This document shows, piece by piece, positions 8,205 to 16,519 of a stretch of DNA of 64,000 nt. How positions within the stretch are numbered: the first letter of the stretch is position 1; every line of letters starts with the position of its first letter. The stretch is from Terriglobia bacterium. Lineage in GTDB: Bacteria > Acidobacteriota > Terriglobia > Terriglobales > Acidobacteriaceae. The stretch spans positions 1 through 64,000 of the forward strand of contig JAIQFA010000010.1 of NCBI GenBank assembly GCA_020073525.1. Reading direction: 5' to 3'. The notes under the pieces are model-generated. The model was not told the origin of the DNA. It saw only the letters and a program-made list of their open reading frames with translations, and made no database searches. A program made the translations under genes and the position numbers.

Positions 8205-8966
8205 CTAATCGCGCTCCACTTCCGTATTTTCTCCCACAATCGAGATCCGCATCACCTTGAATCGATCGTGATCATCGAGCCAGACTTCCCACGTCCCGGC
8301 ATCGCTCTTGAGTTCCAACTTGAGTAGGTCTTGTGGAACGCCTTTGCGGGTGATCGTTTCCCGGCCAAGGACCTCCGCCGTGAGCGACGCCGAAATACGC
8401 TGACGCGGGTTGATGGTTCCGAATTGAGTCCGGCGCTTGGGTGTGCAAAGCAATTGCCCCTTGTCCTGCTTGCAGGCCGTGCCTAGAAATTTCCACGCCA
8501 GCACTTCGCGGTGGATAAAAAAATAATCGTCCAGGATGCTGGTCGATGGCGGCAGGAGATAGGGCTGCTCGTGCTCCTTTTCTCCGGGCCCGGCGCTCCA
8601 CTTCTGAGTGAGAAACTCGCCATTCGGGAGCAGTACCGATTCCCCTTTCTCCGGGCTCACTTCCTTCCACTCGTAACGCCGGATATCGCCGGTAGCGGTC
8701 AGTTGCATTTCGGAGGTTTGCACATCCTGGGTGGGTTCATTCTCCGTCTTGAACTCGGAAGTGATGACGCTGCCATTGCTGGTCTGGTAGATCGAAAACG
8801 TCTCGGTTCCCACACGATGGCCCTTCTGGTACACCCCGAAGGTGCCGGAGTCGACGTTCGTTCCCTCGTGCTCCTTTTCTTTCTCTTTGGGCATGGGAGC
8901 GGCCAGCGCTGCCATGCACCAAACAAGCACCATCATGAATGCGAGCAGCTGATAAGACAACTTCAC
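8205..8966 (-). CDS. Secreted protein of unknown function (DUF6134-like)
   Basis: A 253-residue protein with a clear signal peptide (residues 1-22, hydrophobic FMMVLVWCMAALAA). The predicted periplasmic body is all-beta-like and contains GTFGVYQKGHRVGTETFSIY. The GTG start at 8966 overlaps the shikimate kinase stop (GTGA), and AGGAG lies 7 bases upstream, indicating translational coupling. I do not recognise a catalytic motif. The layout resembles periplasmic beta-barrel-fold proteins of the DUF6134 type, a weak inference. Confidence 0.75.
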   Translation of the reverse strand: MKLSYQLLAFMMVLVWCMAALAAPMPKEKEKEHEGTNVDSGTFGVYQKGHRVGTETFSIYQTSNGSVITSEFKTENEPTQDVQTSEMQLTATGDIRRYEWKEVSPEKGESVLLPNGEFLTQKWSAGPGEKEHEQPYLLPPSTSILDDYFFIHREVLAWKFLGTACKQDKGQLLCTPKRRTQFGTINPRQRISASLTAEVLGRETITRKGVPQDLLKLELKSDAGTWEVWLDDHDRFKVMRISIVGENTEVERD

Positions 8967-9538
8967 TGTGATTCTCCTGTTCCTGAACGTAAGCGATTCT
9001 GCCGGGATGCCGCGTCTTCCGGAGTTCCTCTCAGTTGCAATGCACCCTCGATCTCAATGCAAATGGACGCTAACGACTTGCCCGTGGTCTCCACCACCAT
9101 GCTCGCCTGGCGATAAAAGGGAAGGCGTTCCGCATACAGTTGAGCAAATTGCTCAGGATCTCCCCGCAACGGTCGTTCCACGCCATCCGTCAGGCTCCGT
9201 TGCCACAGTTCGGCGGCAGGCGCGTCCAGGAAAACCGATGGCCATTGCCGAAGCAATTCGCGGTTCTTTTCTTGCGCGAACGCCCCGCCGCCGAGCGCAA
9301 CCACATAGTGGTGTCGCCGTAACTCCGCCAGCAGATCGCGAAGCGCGTTGGTTTCAGCAAGCCGAAACCCGGGCTCCCCTCTTTCCCGAAAAATCTCCGG
9401 GACGGTTCGCCCCTCGCGGGACTCAATTTGGACGTCCAGATCCACGAAATCCCAGCCCAGACGCCGGGCAAGTTCCTGCCCTATGCTGCTCTTGCCGGAG
9501 GCCATGAAGCCCACAAGAAACACTGCGCGCACTTCCAT
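8963..9538 (-). CDS. aroK: Shikimate kinase
   Basis: Phosphorylates shikimate in aromatic amino-acid synthesis. The 191-residue protein has Walker A GFMASGKSS, the shikimate-binding DLDVQIE, the FRERGEPGFR arginines, ALGGGAF, and the lid segment ERPLRGD, all as in AroK/AroL. ATG 9538 (MEVRAVFLVG) is chosen over an upstream frame to 9601 because family members start just before the beta-strand of the P-loop. Its stop overlaps the start of the secreted protein downstream, an unusual partner with no known link to the shikimate pathway. Confidence 0.93.
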   Translation of the reverse strand: MEVRAVFLVGFMASGKSSIGQELARRLGWDFVDLDVQIESREGRTVPEIFRERGEPGFRLAETNALRDLLAELRRHHYVVALGGGAFAQEKNRELLRQWPSVFLDAPAAELWQRSLTDGVERPLRGDPEQFAQLYAERLPFYRQASMVVETTGKSLASICIEIEGALQLRGTPEDAASRQNRLRSGTGESQ

Positions 9539-9615
9539 GGCGCTCCCTGGCGCGTCGACAGGCGATTCTACCGCCCAAGGTCCGCGCCGCTCTGCTCCCA
9601 TTGATTTTCTGTGGT

Positions 9616-10464
9616 TCAGCGTTGCTTGAGGCGGATTCTACCACTGAAAGACCGCAGCACGACCTCCGATGCTGCCTTGCCGGCCGTGCCAAAGAAGGAA
9701 CGTCCTGCATCTACGGCAGAGCGTGAGTGCTGGGCTAAGAGAGGGAAGTCGTGTTGGACACGACCCAGCACCGAGTGCGCCTTGAAATCGGCCGAGACAT
9801 CTGGAGGCACCAGGGCCTCGATATCGCCAGTGTGAGTGGCGAATTTATAGTCGCCGCCGGAGCCGAAATCGCCATCATAGAAAATCTTTCCGCTGCTCGA
9901 CGTGGCCTGCACCAGCGGCCCAGTGACCGCCTTCAAGTGTACGTCGCCGCTGATCGACTCGACCTCGACGTGGCCATTGCTGACATCCGTTAGCGTGATC
10001 GGCCCGCGCATGGTTCGGACGTGCACATGACCATTCTCGACATCGCGAACACTCACCATCGCATCCGGACCTTCCAAGGTGAGGTCTCCTCGCAAATGTT
10101 CCGCGGACAGCGGGCCAGTTGAAGAGTGGAGGCTGAGAGTAGCGTCGGGAGGAATCAGCAATTCGTAGTCAACTTGGCCTGCATCCTGGCTCGCACCCGG
10201 CAAAAGGTGGGATTCGATTTCGATCCGATTGCCATTTTGCTGCTGGTCAACTTCCACCTTGTCCGACTTTAGCGTGGCGGTCACCACAACTTCGTTGCTG
10301 TTGCCGGGTCTTGCCGAAATCGCCCCATACTGGGTATCCACGGAGACATTAGCGTTGTGACCGACTGTATAGCGGTATTCTTTCTTGGATTCGGCGAAAG
10401 CCGCCGACGCCAGACAGGTTGCCAGAACAACAGCTACGACCGCGGTTTGTGGAAGACTCGCCAT
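9616..10464 (-). CDS. DUF4097-type beta-strand repeat protein, secreted
   Basis: A 282-residue protein with an N-terminal signal peptide (cleavage probably after SAAFA, about residue 24). Short beta-strand repeats with the alternating pattern seen in DUF4097/putative adhesin proteins follow, for example GHVHVRTMRGPITLTDVSNG and GHVEVESISGDVHLKAV. The ATG at 10464 is 43 bases after the anti-sigma gene, so it is the third gene of a sigma/anti-sigma unit and a likely target or envelope sensor for it. The molecular role is unknown. Confidence 0.82.
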   Translation of the reverse strand: MASLPQTAVVAVVLATCLASAAFAESKKEYRYTVGHNANVSVDTQYGAISARPGNSNEVVVTATLKSDKVEVDQQQNGNRIEIESHLLPGASQDAGQVDYELLIPPDATLSLHSSTGPLSAEHLRGDLTLEGPDAMVSVRDVENGHVHVRTMRGPITLTDVSNGHVEVESISGDVHLKAVTGPLVQATSSSGKIFYDGDFGSGGDYKFATHTGDIEALVPPDVSADFKAHSVLGRVQHDFPLLAQHSRSAVDAGRSFFGTAGKAASEVVLRSFSGRIRLKQR

Positions 10465-10507
10465 AAAACTCCGCCCCTGCGGCCGGGATCGCCGGTCCGC
10501 CTTTCCC

Positions 10508-11272
10508 CTATTGGATACGATCTAACGCGATTTGGTAAAGAAGCGCCTTTTGCTGATAAGCATCGATCAAATGTTGCCGGGCGAATACATCTCCCGGATT
10601 CCGATTCACATAAGCTTGCGTTTCCCGGATGTCGGCATTGACCGCCTGCAACTGATTTTCATAGGTGGTCCGCATCGAAGGAGAAAGCGTGGAAACTACG
10701 CTGAGAAACTGTTGATCTTCTGTGCTCGGCGCGGATTCCATGGGTTGTTGTGCCATCGGCTCATGCCTGGCCGACTTCTGTGCCAGTTGTTGAGGACCCG
10801 GGGCAGGTGCTGGAGCAGGAGTAGCCACTGGGGTTTCCGCTAACGAAGGAGTCACAGCAGGCGTGGGAGCTGCCGGAGCCGTCGGAACTTGCTTCGCTGC
10901 TTGCGGTGCCGGCTTATGACTCACCACGTAAGAGCTAGCCGCGAGCAAAGCTGCCGCGACCGGTGCGAGCCACCACGCGCTCCATCGCCGGCGAGAGGCT
11001 GGAACGAGTACGGGCCGAATCTGAGCGGATTCCGGTTCGCGGATCAGCCCTTCGGCCCGTAATTCCACTGCAATTCTCACCCACACTCTGGGCGCCGGTT
11101 CTTCGGTTGCTGCCAGTTGCCGGGCTTCGCTCGCGATCAGCTTCAAGTCCGAAACCAGATCCGAGCAAGCTGGACACGACTTCACATGAGTTTCAAAGGC
11201 AGCCTGAAACTCACTATCCGGAGTGCCGTCAAGGACCTCCGGCAGGACTCTCTCTACATCGGAACACGTCAT
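10508..11272 (-). CDS. Anti-sigma factor with zinc-finger (ZAS-like) domain and one membrane segment
   Basis: The 254-residue protein begins MTCSDVERVLPEVLDG and has the ZAS motif HVKSCPAC (H-x3-C-x2-C) in the first 40 residues, which typically holds an ECF sigma factor inactive. A single transmembrane segment (about 106-124, WWLAPVAAALLAASSYVV) follows. An Ala/Pro-rich periplasmic linker leads to a C-terminal helical region ending near ALLYQIALDRIQ. ATG 11272 fits the zinc-finger start better than a frame beginning six codons upstream. It lies 31 bases after the sigma gene. Confidence 0.88.
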   Translation of the reverse strand: MTCSDVERVLPEVLDGTPDSEFQAAFETHVKSCPACSDLVSDLKLIASEARQLAATEEPAPRVWVRIAVELRAEGLIREPESAQIRPVLVPASRRRWSAWWLAPVAAALLAASSYVVSHKPAPQAAKQVPTAPAAPTPAVTPSLAETPVATPAPAPAPGPQQLAQKSARHEPMAQQPMESAPSTEDQQFLSVVSTLSPSMRTTYENQLQAVNADIRETQAYVNRNPGDVFARQHLIDAYQQKALLYQIALDRIQ

Positions 11273-11303
11273 AGCCAACCCTCTCCCCAATACCGCAACT
11301 TCG

Positions 11304-11894
11304 CTAGCCAGTCTTGGCCTTTTCGGCTCTCATGAACTTCAGAAAATCTCGCAGCTTCAATCGTGCCTTGTGGAGCTGCGACTTGCTGTTGCCAATCGAG
11401 CATCCCACGATTTCGGCAATCTCGTTGTGCTCGAATCCTTCAACATCGTGCAATACAAAAACCGTTCTGTAGCCCGGCGGCAGCCGGTCAATGGCCCGCT
11501 GCAACTGCAGGCGATCGATCGAGCCCGTCAGTTTCACGTCCCGGGTTCCAAATTCCTTCCTCGGAGCCTCGTCGTCGGCCTCCAAAGTTTCTTCGAGCGA
11601 TACCACCGGCAGGCCCTTCTTGCGCAGTTGCATCAGGACGACGTTGACCGTCATACGGTGCAACCAGGTGGAGAAGGCGGATTCGCCGCGAAAGGTGCTG
11701 ATCTTGCGAAAAAGCTGGAGAAACGCTTCCTGGGCCAGATCTTCGGCCTGCGCGGGATTGGAGACCATGCGCAAACATAGCGAGTAAACTCGGCGTTTGT
11801 GCAGGTTATACAGGGTCTCGAAGGCTGCTTCGTTGCCCTGCTTCGCCTGCTCAATTGCTTCTGCTTCGGTGCTGCGTTGTTTCTGGTCGGTCAA
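11304..11894 (-). CDS. ECF-type RNA polymerase sigma factor
   Basis: A 196-residue sigma-70 family protein. Region 2 spans about residues 20-90 ([56 protein letters not shown]). Region 4 spans about 130-185 ([41 protein letters not shown]). The start appears to be TTG at 11894, since no ATG or GTG exists between the upstream in-frame stop and the conserved region; AAAAGG sits 4 bases before it. Cognate anti-sigma and DUF4097 genes follow, consistent with an envelope-stress regulon that is probably autoregulated. Confidence 0.92.
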   Translation of the reverse strand: MTDQKQRSTEAEAIEQAKQGNEAAFETLYNLHKRRVYSLCLRMVSNPAQAEDLAQEAFLQLFRKISTFRGESAFSTWLHRMTVNVVLMQLRKKGLPVVSLEETLEADDEAPRKEFGTRDVKLTGSIDRLQLQRAIDRLPPGYRTVFVLHDVEGFEHNEIAEIVGCSIGNSKSQLHKARLKLRDFLKFMRAEKAKTG

Positions 11895-12224
11895 GTCGCC
11901 TTTTCCGGCCGCTACTGCTTCAGATGCGGCTTCGAACTCTTTTCGTTGTACAAATTTGCCGAGGGAGTTGCGGAAGCACTCTCGACCATTTCCAAGTCGT
12001 CAGAATACCAAAAACCGTAGCTTGCGGGATGAGGTATCCGGCCAAAATGTCCGGGAAAGCATCCCCCGTCGATCACTTTCGTAACTGCCGGAAGCGCGGC
12101 TGGCAGCCGATCCGTTCGTAGAGGGTCTGGCTAACTCTTGGTTCCCCCCGTGCGCCCCCGTGTACCCCGTGGTTAACGCTTTTTGCAATTCATAGTCAGA
12201 GTTATCCAAAGGCTGGAGCCCCTC
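11895..12224. other. Intergenic region without a recognisable gene
   Basis: 330 bases between the sigma-factor start and the MFS gene end. The part next to 11895 should carry the sigma-operon promoter, which I could not pinpoint. A GC-rich repeat-like stretch occurs at about 12145-12175 (cgtgcgcccccgtgtacccc, then gtggtt), resembling half of the accacagggg-type inverted repeat at 2981-3059. Open frames here are short and unconvincing. Confidence 0.5.
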
Positions 12225-13733
12225 CTATCCTCTGGCCGTGATCGTCTCCAGCCCATGCCCGTGCGGGCCGGTTTCGCGAATCCTTAACAGGATGGCGAAG
12301 GTCAGGCCTACGAACCCGAGAACGGAGAAAATCCACATCCCCAGCCCGTATCCTCCCGGGTTATCCAGTCCCGCGTGCGAGTAGTCATTGGCCTTGCCAA
12401 TCAGCAGGTTCAGGATGAAGAAGCCGATCTGCTGGATCAGCGTCATCAAGGCGTAAGCGGTGCCCAGCCGGTTCTGGTCCACAATATAGGCCACCGACGG
12501 CCACATGACCGCCGGGATCAACGAGAAAGCGATTCCCATCATCGACATGGTAACCAGCAAAAGTAGAGGAAAAGTTAGGTGCAGCAAAGTGAAATGCCAA
12601 GAGGTGATCCACGGGATTGCGAGCGTCACAGTTCTCGACGCCGAAAGATACGCTGTCATCAGATAAACCGGCATGAGCAGCACGGATCCAAGCATCATTA
12701 ACAACGCCCGCTTTGCGACCTTGTCTACCATCAACCCAAACAGGGGCGTAGCAATCATTGCCGTGATTGGCAGCAGGCTATTGCAGAACCCCGCCTGCTG
12801 GGTGGCTACTGCCAATGTCATTCCGGGGTGGGCAGCGAGAATTTTGTTTGTAAAGAAATCGATTGCAAAGGTGCGGAACGGAAAGATCGCGGAATAAAAG
12901 GTAAAACAGAGCCCGACCACGAACCAATATGACGGGTTGAATCGAAAGAAGTCTTTAAGAGCGGTCCAAACCTTCGCAACCGCTGAGCGGAACGGTAATC
13001 CATGGATCTGGAAACTCTGCCCGAACTCCAGCTTGTCAATAGAACCAGCCTTACCCAGTTCGTAGCGTCCCTCGGCCCGGTTTTCGAGCGCCCAGTAGAT
13101 GGCCGAACAAACTAGAGCCATTAGCCCGGCGCCCACCGCAATCAATAGGGGCCCCTGCCAACTGGGTTCGCCCGCGGGGCCATTGGGATAAAACACCTTG
13201 TGGGCCCAAGTCGGCGAGTTGTCGGCTGCGACCGAGGCCAGACGGGCAATCGTGAGGTTGATCCCGAAGGCGAAGCTCAATTCCTTGCCCTTAAACCACT
13301 TGGCGAGCACAGTGGTGACCGCGACGATCATGGATTCGGCGCCCAGACCGAGCACCGTGCGTCCGGCGATCATCACTCCGGGACGGCCGCGTGCGGCGGT
13401 CAGAGCGGCTCCCAGAAAGCAGAGGGCGGCAAAGAACGTGATCGCCTTCTTGGTGCCGATTCGGTCGATCACGATGCCGCCGATAAGCAAGGTCGCAACC
13501 GCGGCCACGCTATAGGACGAATTCAACCATCCAAACGCAGTAGCAGAAAAGCCGAGCTTGTCGATGAAGATGCGTTCCAGTGGGTTGATGCTGTCGTAAA
13601 TGTAATAGTTGCCGCCCATCGCCACGCTGACGAACAGCAGCACGGTCCAGCGGTATAGGGGAGACGGTTCCGGTCGAGCAGTATCAACCATCGAGGCACT
13701 CATCCCAGGCGCCGAACTGGCGCCGGCGTTCAT
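12225..13733 (-). CDS. Major facilitator superfamily transporter (MFSD1-like)
   Basis: A 502-residue inner-membrane protein with about 12 hydrophobic segments split by a cytoplasmic loop near residues 215-255. The N-terminal half carries the MFS loop motif IDRIGTKKA and GRTVLGLGAESMIV, followed by WFKGKELSFAFGINLTIAR. That stretch closely resembles the MFSD1 subgroup (WFKGKELxxxFGLxLSxxR), whose animal member moves dipeptides. This parallel is from memory, so the substrate is only a suggestion. ATG 13733 is the first ATG; 13703 and 13691 are also possible because no clear ribosome site decides. Monocistronic. Confidence 0.85.
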   Translation of the reverse strand: MNAGASSAPGMSASMVDTARPEPSPLYRWTVLLFVSVAMGGNYYIYDSINPLERIFIDKLGFSATAFGWLNSSYSVAAVATLLIGGIVIDRIGTKKAITFFAALCFLGAALTAARGRPGVMIAGRTVLGLGAESMIVAVTTVLAKWFKGKELSFAFGINLTIARLASVAADNSPTWAHKVFYPNGPAGEPSWQGPLLIAVGAGLMALVCSAIYWALENRAEGRYELGKAGSIDKLEFGQSFQIHGLPFRSAVAKVWTALKDFFRFNPSYWFVVGLCFTFYSAIFPFRTFAIDFFTNKILAAHPGMTLAVATQQAGFCNSLLPITAMIATPLFGLMVDKVAKRALLMMLGSVLLMPVYLMTAYLSASRTVTLAIPWITSWHFTLLHLTFPLLLLVTMSMMGIAFSLIPAVMWPSVAYIVDQNRLGTAYALMTLIQQIGFFILNLLIGKANDYSHAGLDNPGGYGLGMWIFSVLGFVGLTFAILLRIRETGPHGHGLETITARG

Positions 13734-13832
13734 TTGTGAAGAAGAGCAACGGCAAAAGATAACAGATTGGTGTGGTTTGGTGTTGGCCGGCACGCGGAGT
13801 AGAATCTCGTTGGGAGTCTAGGAACGTCAGCG

Positions 13833-14051
13833 ATGTCTACCGCGAACCAAGTCATTGCGAGAGATCCAGATGTGCTCGGCGGGACCCCCGTCTTCCGTGG
13901 CACACGCGTCCCATTTCAGGCGCTATTGGACTATCTTGAAGGTGGACAGACGCTGGTCGAGTTTCTGGATGACTTTCCCACCGTTACCCGCGACGCCGCC
14001 ATCTCTGCCCTCGAACAGGCAAAGCTGCTTCTCGTCAGCCAACTAGGATGA
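13833..14051 (+). CDS. DUF433-type antitoxin, orphan
   Basis: A 72-residue protein matching the DUF433 (VapB-like) pattern: VIARDPDVLGGTPVFRGTRV, then LLDYLEGGQTLVEFLDDFPT and a C-terminal helix. DUF433 genes usually overlap a DUF5615/PIN-like toxin gene. Here the stop overlaps an ATG (ATGA at 14048-14051) that opens MRILLD, the usual toxin N terminus, but the frame then ends after 25 codons inside the tail of the convergent amidohydrolase gene. The antitoxin reading frame itself looks intact. Confidence 0.88.
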   Translation: MSTANQVIARDPDVLGGTPVFRGTRVPFQALLDYLEGGQTLVEFLDDFPTVTRDAAISALEQAKLLLVSQLG

Positions 14052-14125
14052 GAATCCTTCTAGATACCCCTCATCGGCTTCCCACCATTCCGCGCACCGA
14101 TTCGATCAGCTTGGACGAATCGTAG
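14048..14125 (+). pseudogene. Truncated DUF5615-type toxin remnant
   Basis: The ATG overlapping the DUF433 stop starts MRILLD, the characteristic first strand of DUF5615 PIN-like toxins. The following residues (TPHRLPTIPRTDSI) do not continue the family and a TAG comes at 14123-14125. The sequence from about 14071 belongs to the opposite-strand amidohydrolase gene, so the toxin body appears deleted with a junction near 14066-14071. The family call rests on six residues plus gene order. Confidence 0.5.
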
Positions 14126-15516
14126 CCGATGCCGTCTTTGAACACGGTCTCAACGTTCTCGATGTCTTCGATCCGCTTCGACGGGTCGCCCTTGATCAAC
14201 ACCAGATCCGCCTGCTTGCCGGGAGCGATGGTGCCGATGTGGTCCAGCTCTCCCAGAAACTGCGCGCCGTTTGCCGTTGCGATGTGAATGGCCTCCAGCG
14301 GGGTGAATCCCGCCTCCACCAGCAACTCGACTTCCCGCTGATCCCCGAAGCCCGCGATTACTCCTCCCATGCCTGTGGGATCCAACCCGGCCAACAGCAA
14401 CCCTCCGGCTTGTGCAAAGGCGTGTTCGAATTCCATTTCTTTTTTGAAGGCGGCAGGCCAGGGGGACGAGTCGGAGTGGTATCGCTGCCGGATCGCGTTC
14501 GCATCGCCGGCGCGTACCTTGTTGGCGAGCACGGCGCTGCGGGCGTCGGGCGAAAGGGCATCGAGAATGCGCGGCTGGATCGTGGGACGTCCGGGAACGA
14601 TCATTTCGAACACCGGCAGCGTCGAAGTAATCGCAACGTGGTGTTGAACCAGGTCCATGATCGTGTCGTGCAGCGGCCCGCTTTGCACATCGAGCTTGGA
14701 GATGAGCTCGTAATCATTTTTTTCGGGACACTCGCCGGACTTTTTCCAGGGAAAGAATTCCGTGTCGACGAGCAACCCGTGTTCCAGGTCGTCAATACCA
14801 ATCGAAGCCGCTTCGCGAAAGCCAATCGAGCAAAGATGCCCGGTAACTTTGGCGCCGCGCTTGTGGGCCGCAGCCACGGCAGCGGAAAGTTCGGCCGGAG
14901 TGATGAACATGTACGCCTTGAAGTTGTCGACGCCCTGATCCAACCAGAAATTGACAGTCTTGGTGGCATCCTCAGGCCCGGCAAGCTGGTGCATCTGCAG
15001 TGCCCAACTGCCCGCGCCTTCCAGATAAGGCCCAGTAACGTGAATCTTCGGGCCCGGCGTCTCACCCTTGTCAATTTGCTTCTTCAACTCGAGATCGGTG
15101 TAGGGCTCGAGGGAACCGGTCGTGCGAATGGTCGTCACGCCGCCAGCTAGGTACAACCGCGGAAAGGTGAATGCCATCTCGCCGAAAATCCCGTTGCCCA
15201 CCGGATAAAACATGTGATCGTGCATGCCGACGAGACCAGGAATGACACTGTAGCCGTGCAGATCGATCACCTGGGCATCTTTGGGGACGGTCGCCGAAGC
15301 GGCGTCGGAAACCGATTCGATCTTTCCTTTGGAGAGCACGAGAGTCTGGTCTTCCCGCGCGGCCGCACCCGTGCCATCAATCACGCGCACATGGGTAAGC
15401 GCGATCACGGGCGCGTCCACCTTCACGAAGCCGTGCACCTGTGGCGATAGAGTTTGGGCCACAAGAGCAACAGGGCAAGCGAGCATCACGAGAAAAGCAA
15501 CGATCCGTTTACACAT
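14071..15516 (-). CDS. Secreted amidohydrolase-family protein (imidazolonepropionase/prolidase-like)
   Basis: A 481-residue protein with a signal peptide (MCKRIVAFLVMLACPVALVA) and the amidohydrolase metal-centre motifs: GMHDHMF (HxH), GAKVTGHLCS, DDLEHGL, and GLDPTGMGG with a late Asp. C-terminal composite beta-sandwich elements include GTIAPGKQADLVLIKGDP. ATG 15516 follows an excellent GGAGGG site. Such exported acidobacterial enzymes are related to cyclic-imide or dipeptide hydrolases, but the substrate cannot be read. Convergent with the DUF433 gene. Confidence 0.88.
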   Translation of the reverse strand: MCKRIVAFLVMLACPVALVAQTLSPQVHGFVKVDAPVIALTHVRVIDGTGAAAREDQTLVLSKGKIESVSDAASATVPKDAQVIDLHGYSVIPGLVGMHDHMFYPVGNGIFGEMAFTFPRLYLAGGVTTIRTTGSLEPYTDLELKKQIDKGETPGPKIHVTGPYLEGAGSWALQMHQLAGPEDATKTVNFWLDQGVDNFKAYMFITPAELSAAVAAAHKRGAKVTGHLCSIGFREAASIGIDDLEHGLLVDTEFFPWKKSGECPEKNDYELISKLDVQSGPLHDTIMDLVQHHVAITSTLPVFEMIVPGRPTIQPRILDALSPDARSAVLANKVRAGDANAIRQRYHSDSSPWPAAFKKEMEFEHAFAQAGGLLLAGLDPTGMGGVIAGFGDQREVELLVEAGFTPLEAIHIATANGAQFLGELDHIGTIAPGKQADLVLIKGDPSKRIEDIENVETVFKDGIGYDSSKLIESVRGMVGSR

Positions 15517-15603
15517 GGCGAAACCCTCCGTCACTACAGGGCAGGATTCTACCGAAGAAAACAAGAAGGAGTGCGGAAAGCTTGAAGAGTTCTAGTTTTG
15601 CTT

Positions 15604-15650
15604 GTGTGGGGACGGGCGCCCCGCCCGTCCAAGCCGAGTGAAGCTCGGCA
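15604..15650. repeat. Palindromic intergenic repeat (gacgggcg family), copy 2
   Basis: gacgggcgccccgcccgtc and gccgagtgaagctcggc, matching 2203-2250. It is followed at about 15730-15765 by a run of agagctga-type short tandem units. Confidence 0.7.
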
Positions 15651-15771
15651 GCTGCCACAGTCACATCAAATCTGGCTGCGGGACAAAAACGAAAGCTCCC
15701 AGCCGCAACGCAAAGGTCGCGACCGAGAGCTAATAACTGAGAGCTGACAGCTGAGAGCTGAGAGCAGCTTC

Positions 15772-16323
15772 TTACATCTTTTCCGTCTTACCGCCGTACT
15801 TCACAGTTCCGTTCTTGTCATTCTGGCGGGTGACGTCGTCGTTGGTATAAACGTGACCGGCCTTCTTGAAGCCCTTGGCCGCACTCGCGGCTCCGGCTGC
15901 ATCGTCGGTATGTTCCCGTCCAGTGAAGTACGTCCAGCCAGCGTGCGCTTCTTCGCGGGCGCCACGTTCTTCACGCATATGTTCTTCGTGCATCGGGTGC
16001 CGTTCGCGTCCAATGGGTTCGGGCCACAGGTGGACTTGGGGACTCGTCATCGGTGCGTCGCCGCCCTGGTACCAGACGGGCACGGTGTACTCCGAACTCG
16101 TTGATCCCTGGATCTGCGAAAGCGTCGAGTTGGTCGCGCCAGCAATGAGCCCCGTCGTGGCGTTCGTGGCGCCTACCGGGTTCGGGGAAAATGTCTGGAA
16201 GGAAATCTCCGGCGTGGTCACCAGCGGGATATACGGGCCGTAGAAGGGGTGAGGGAAAGGCTGTTGCCCAAAAGCCGCTACAGCCATCAGAACCACTATG
16301 GTCAGAGTCAAACAGGGTCGCAT
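15772..16323 (-). CDS. Small secreted protein of unknown function
   Basis: The 183-residue protein has a signal peptide (LTLTIVVLMAVAAFG) and a Pro/Phe-rich start of the mature part. A middle section lists TTGLIAGATNSTLSQ, a highly charged segment (RERHPMHEEHMREERGAREE) follows, and the C terminus resembles DDVTRQNDKNGTVKYGG. Low complexity and the absence of family motifs prevent a functional call. ATG 16323. Alone between repeats and a ThiF-type gene. Confidence 0.65.
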   Translation of the reverse strand: MRPCLTLTIVVLMAVAAFGQQPFPHPFYGPYIPLVTTPEISFQTFSPNPVGATNATTGLIAGATNSTLSQIQGSTSSEYTVPVWYQGGDAPMTSPQVHLWPEPIGRERHPMHEEHMREERGAREEAHAGWTYFTGREHTDDAAGAASAAKGFKKAGHVYTNDDVTRQNDKNGTVKYGGKTEKM

Positions 16324-16519
16324 ACTGCCTCCACTAGGGACTTACACCTTCCCCTATAAGTGCAGTTTGCTGGCCAGTTCCCGGTCTGCCGAATACCACC
16401 CGGATGTCCGGAGATTCGCGGCACTCTCGGCTAAACCCCTGCAATCCCGGCGATGCCAAGGCGCGAGGCGGGTGAAATTTGGTGCGCACAACCTGCAATC
16501 GATTGGCGCAGTCGCGATC

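Noticed and set aside
12000-12209. 69-codon frame in the gap after the sigma gene
   Set aside because: Low complexity and no motif; it is antisense to repeat-like sequence.
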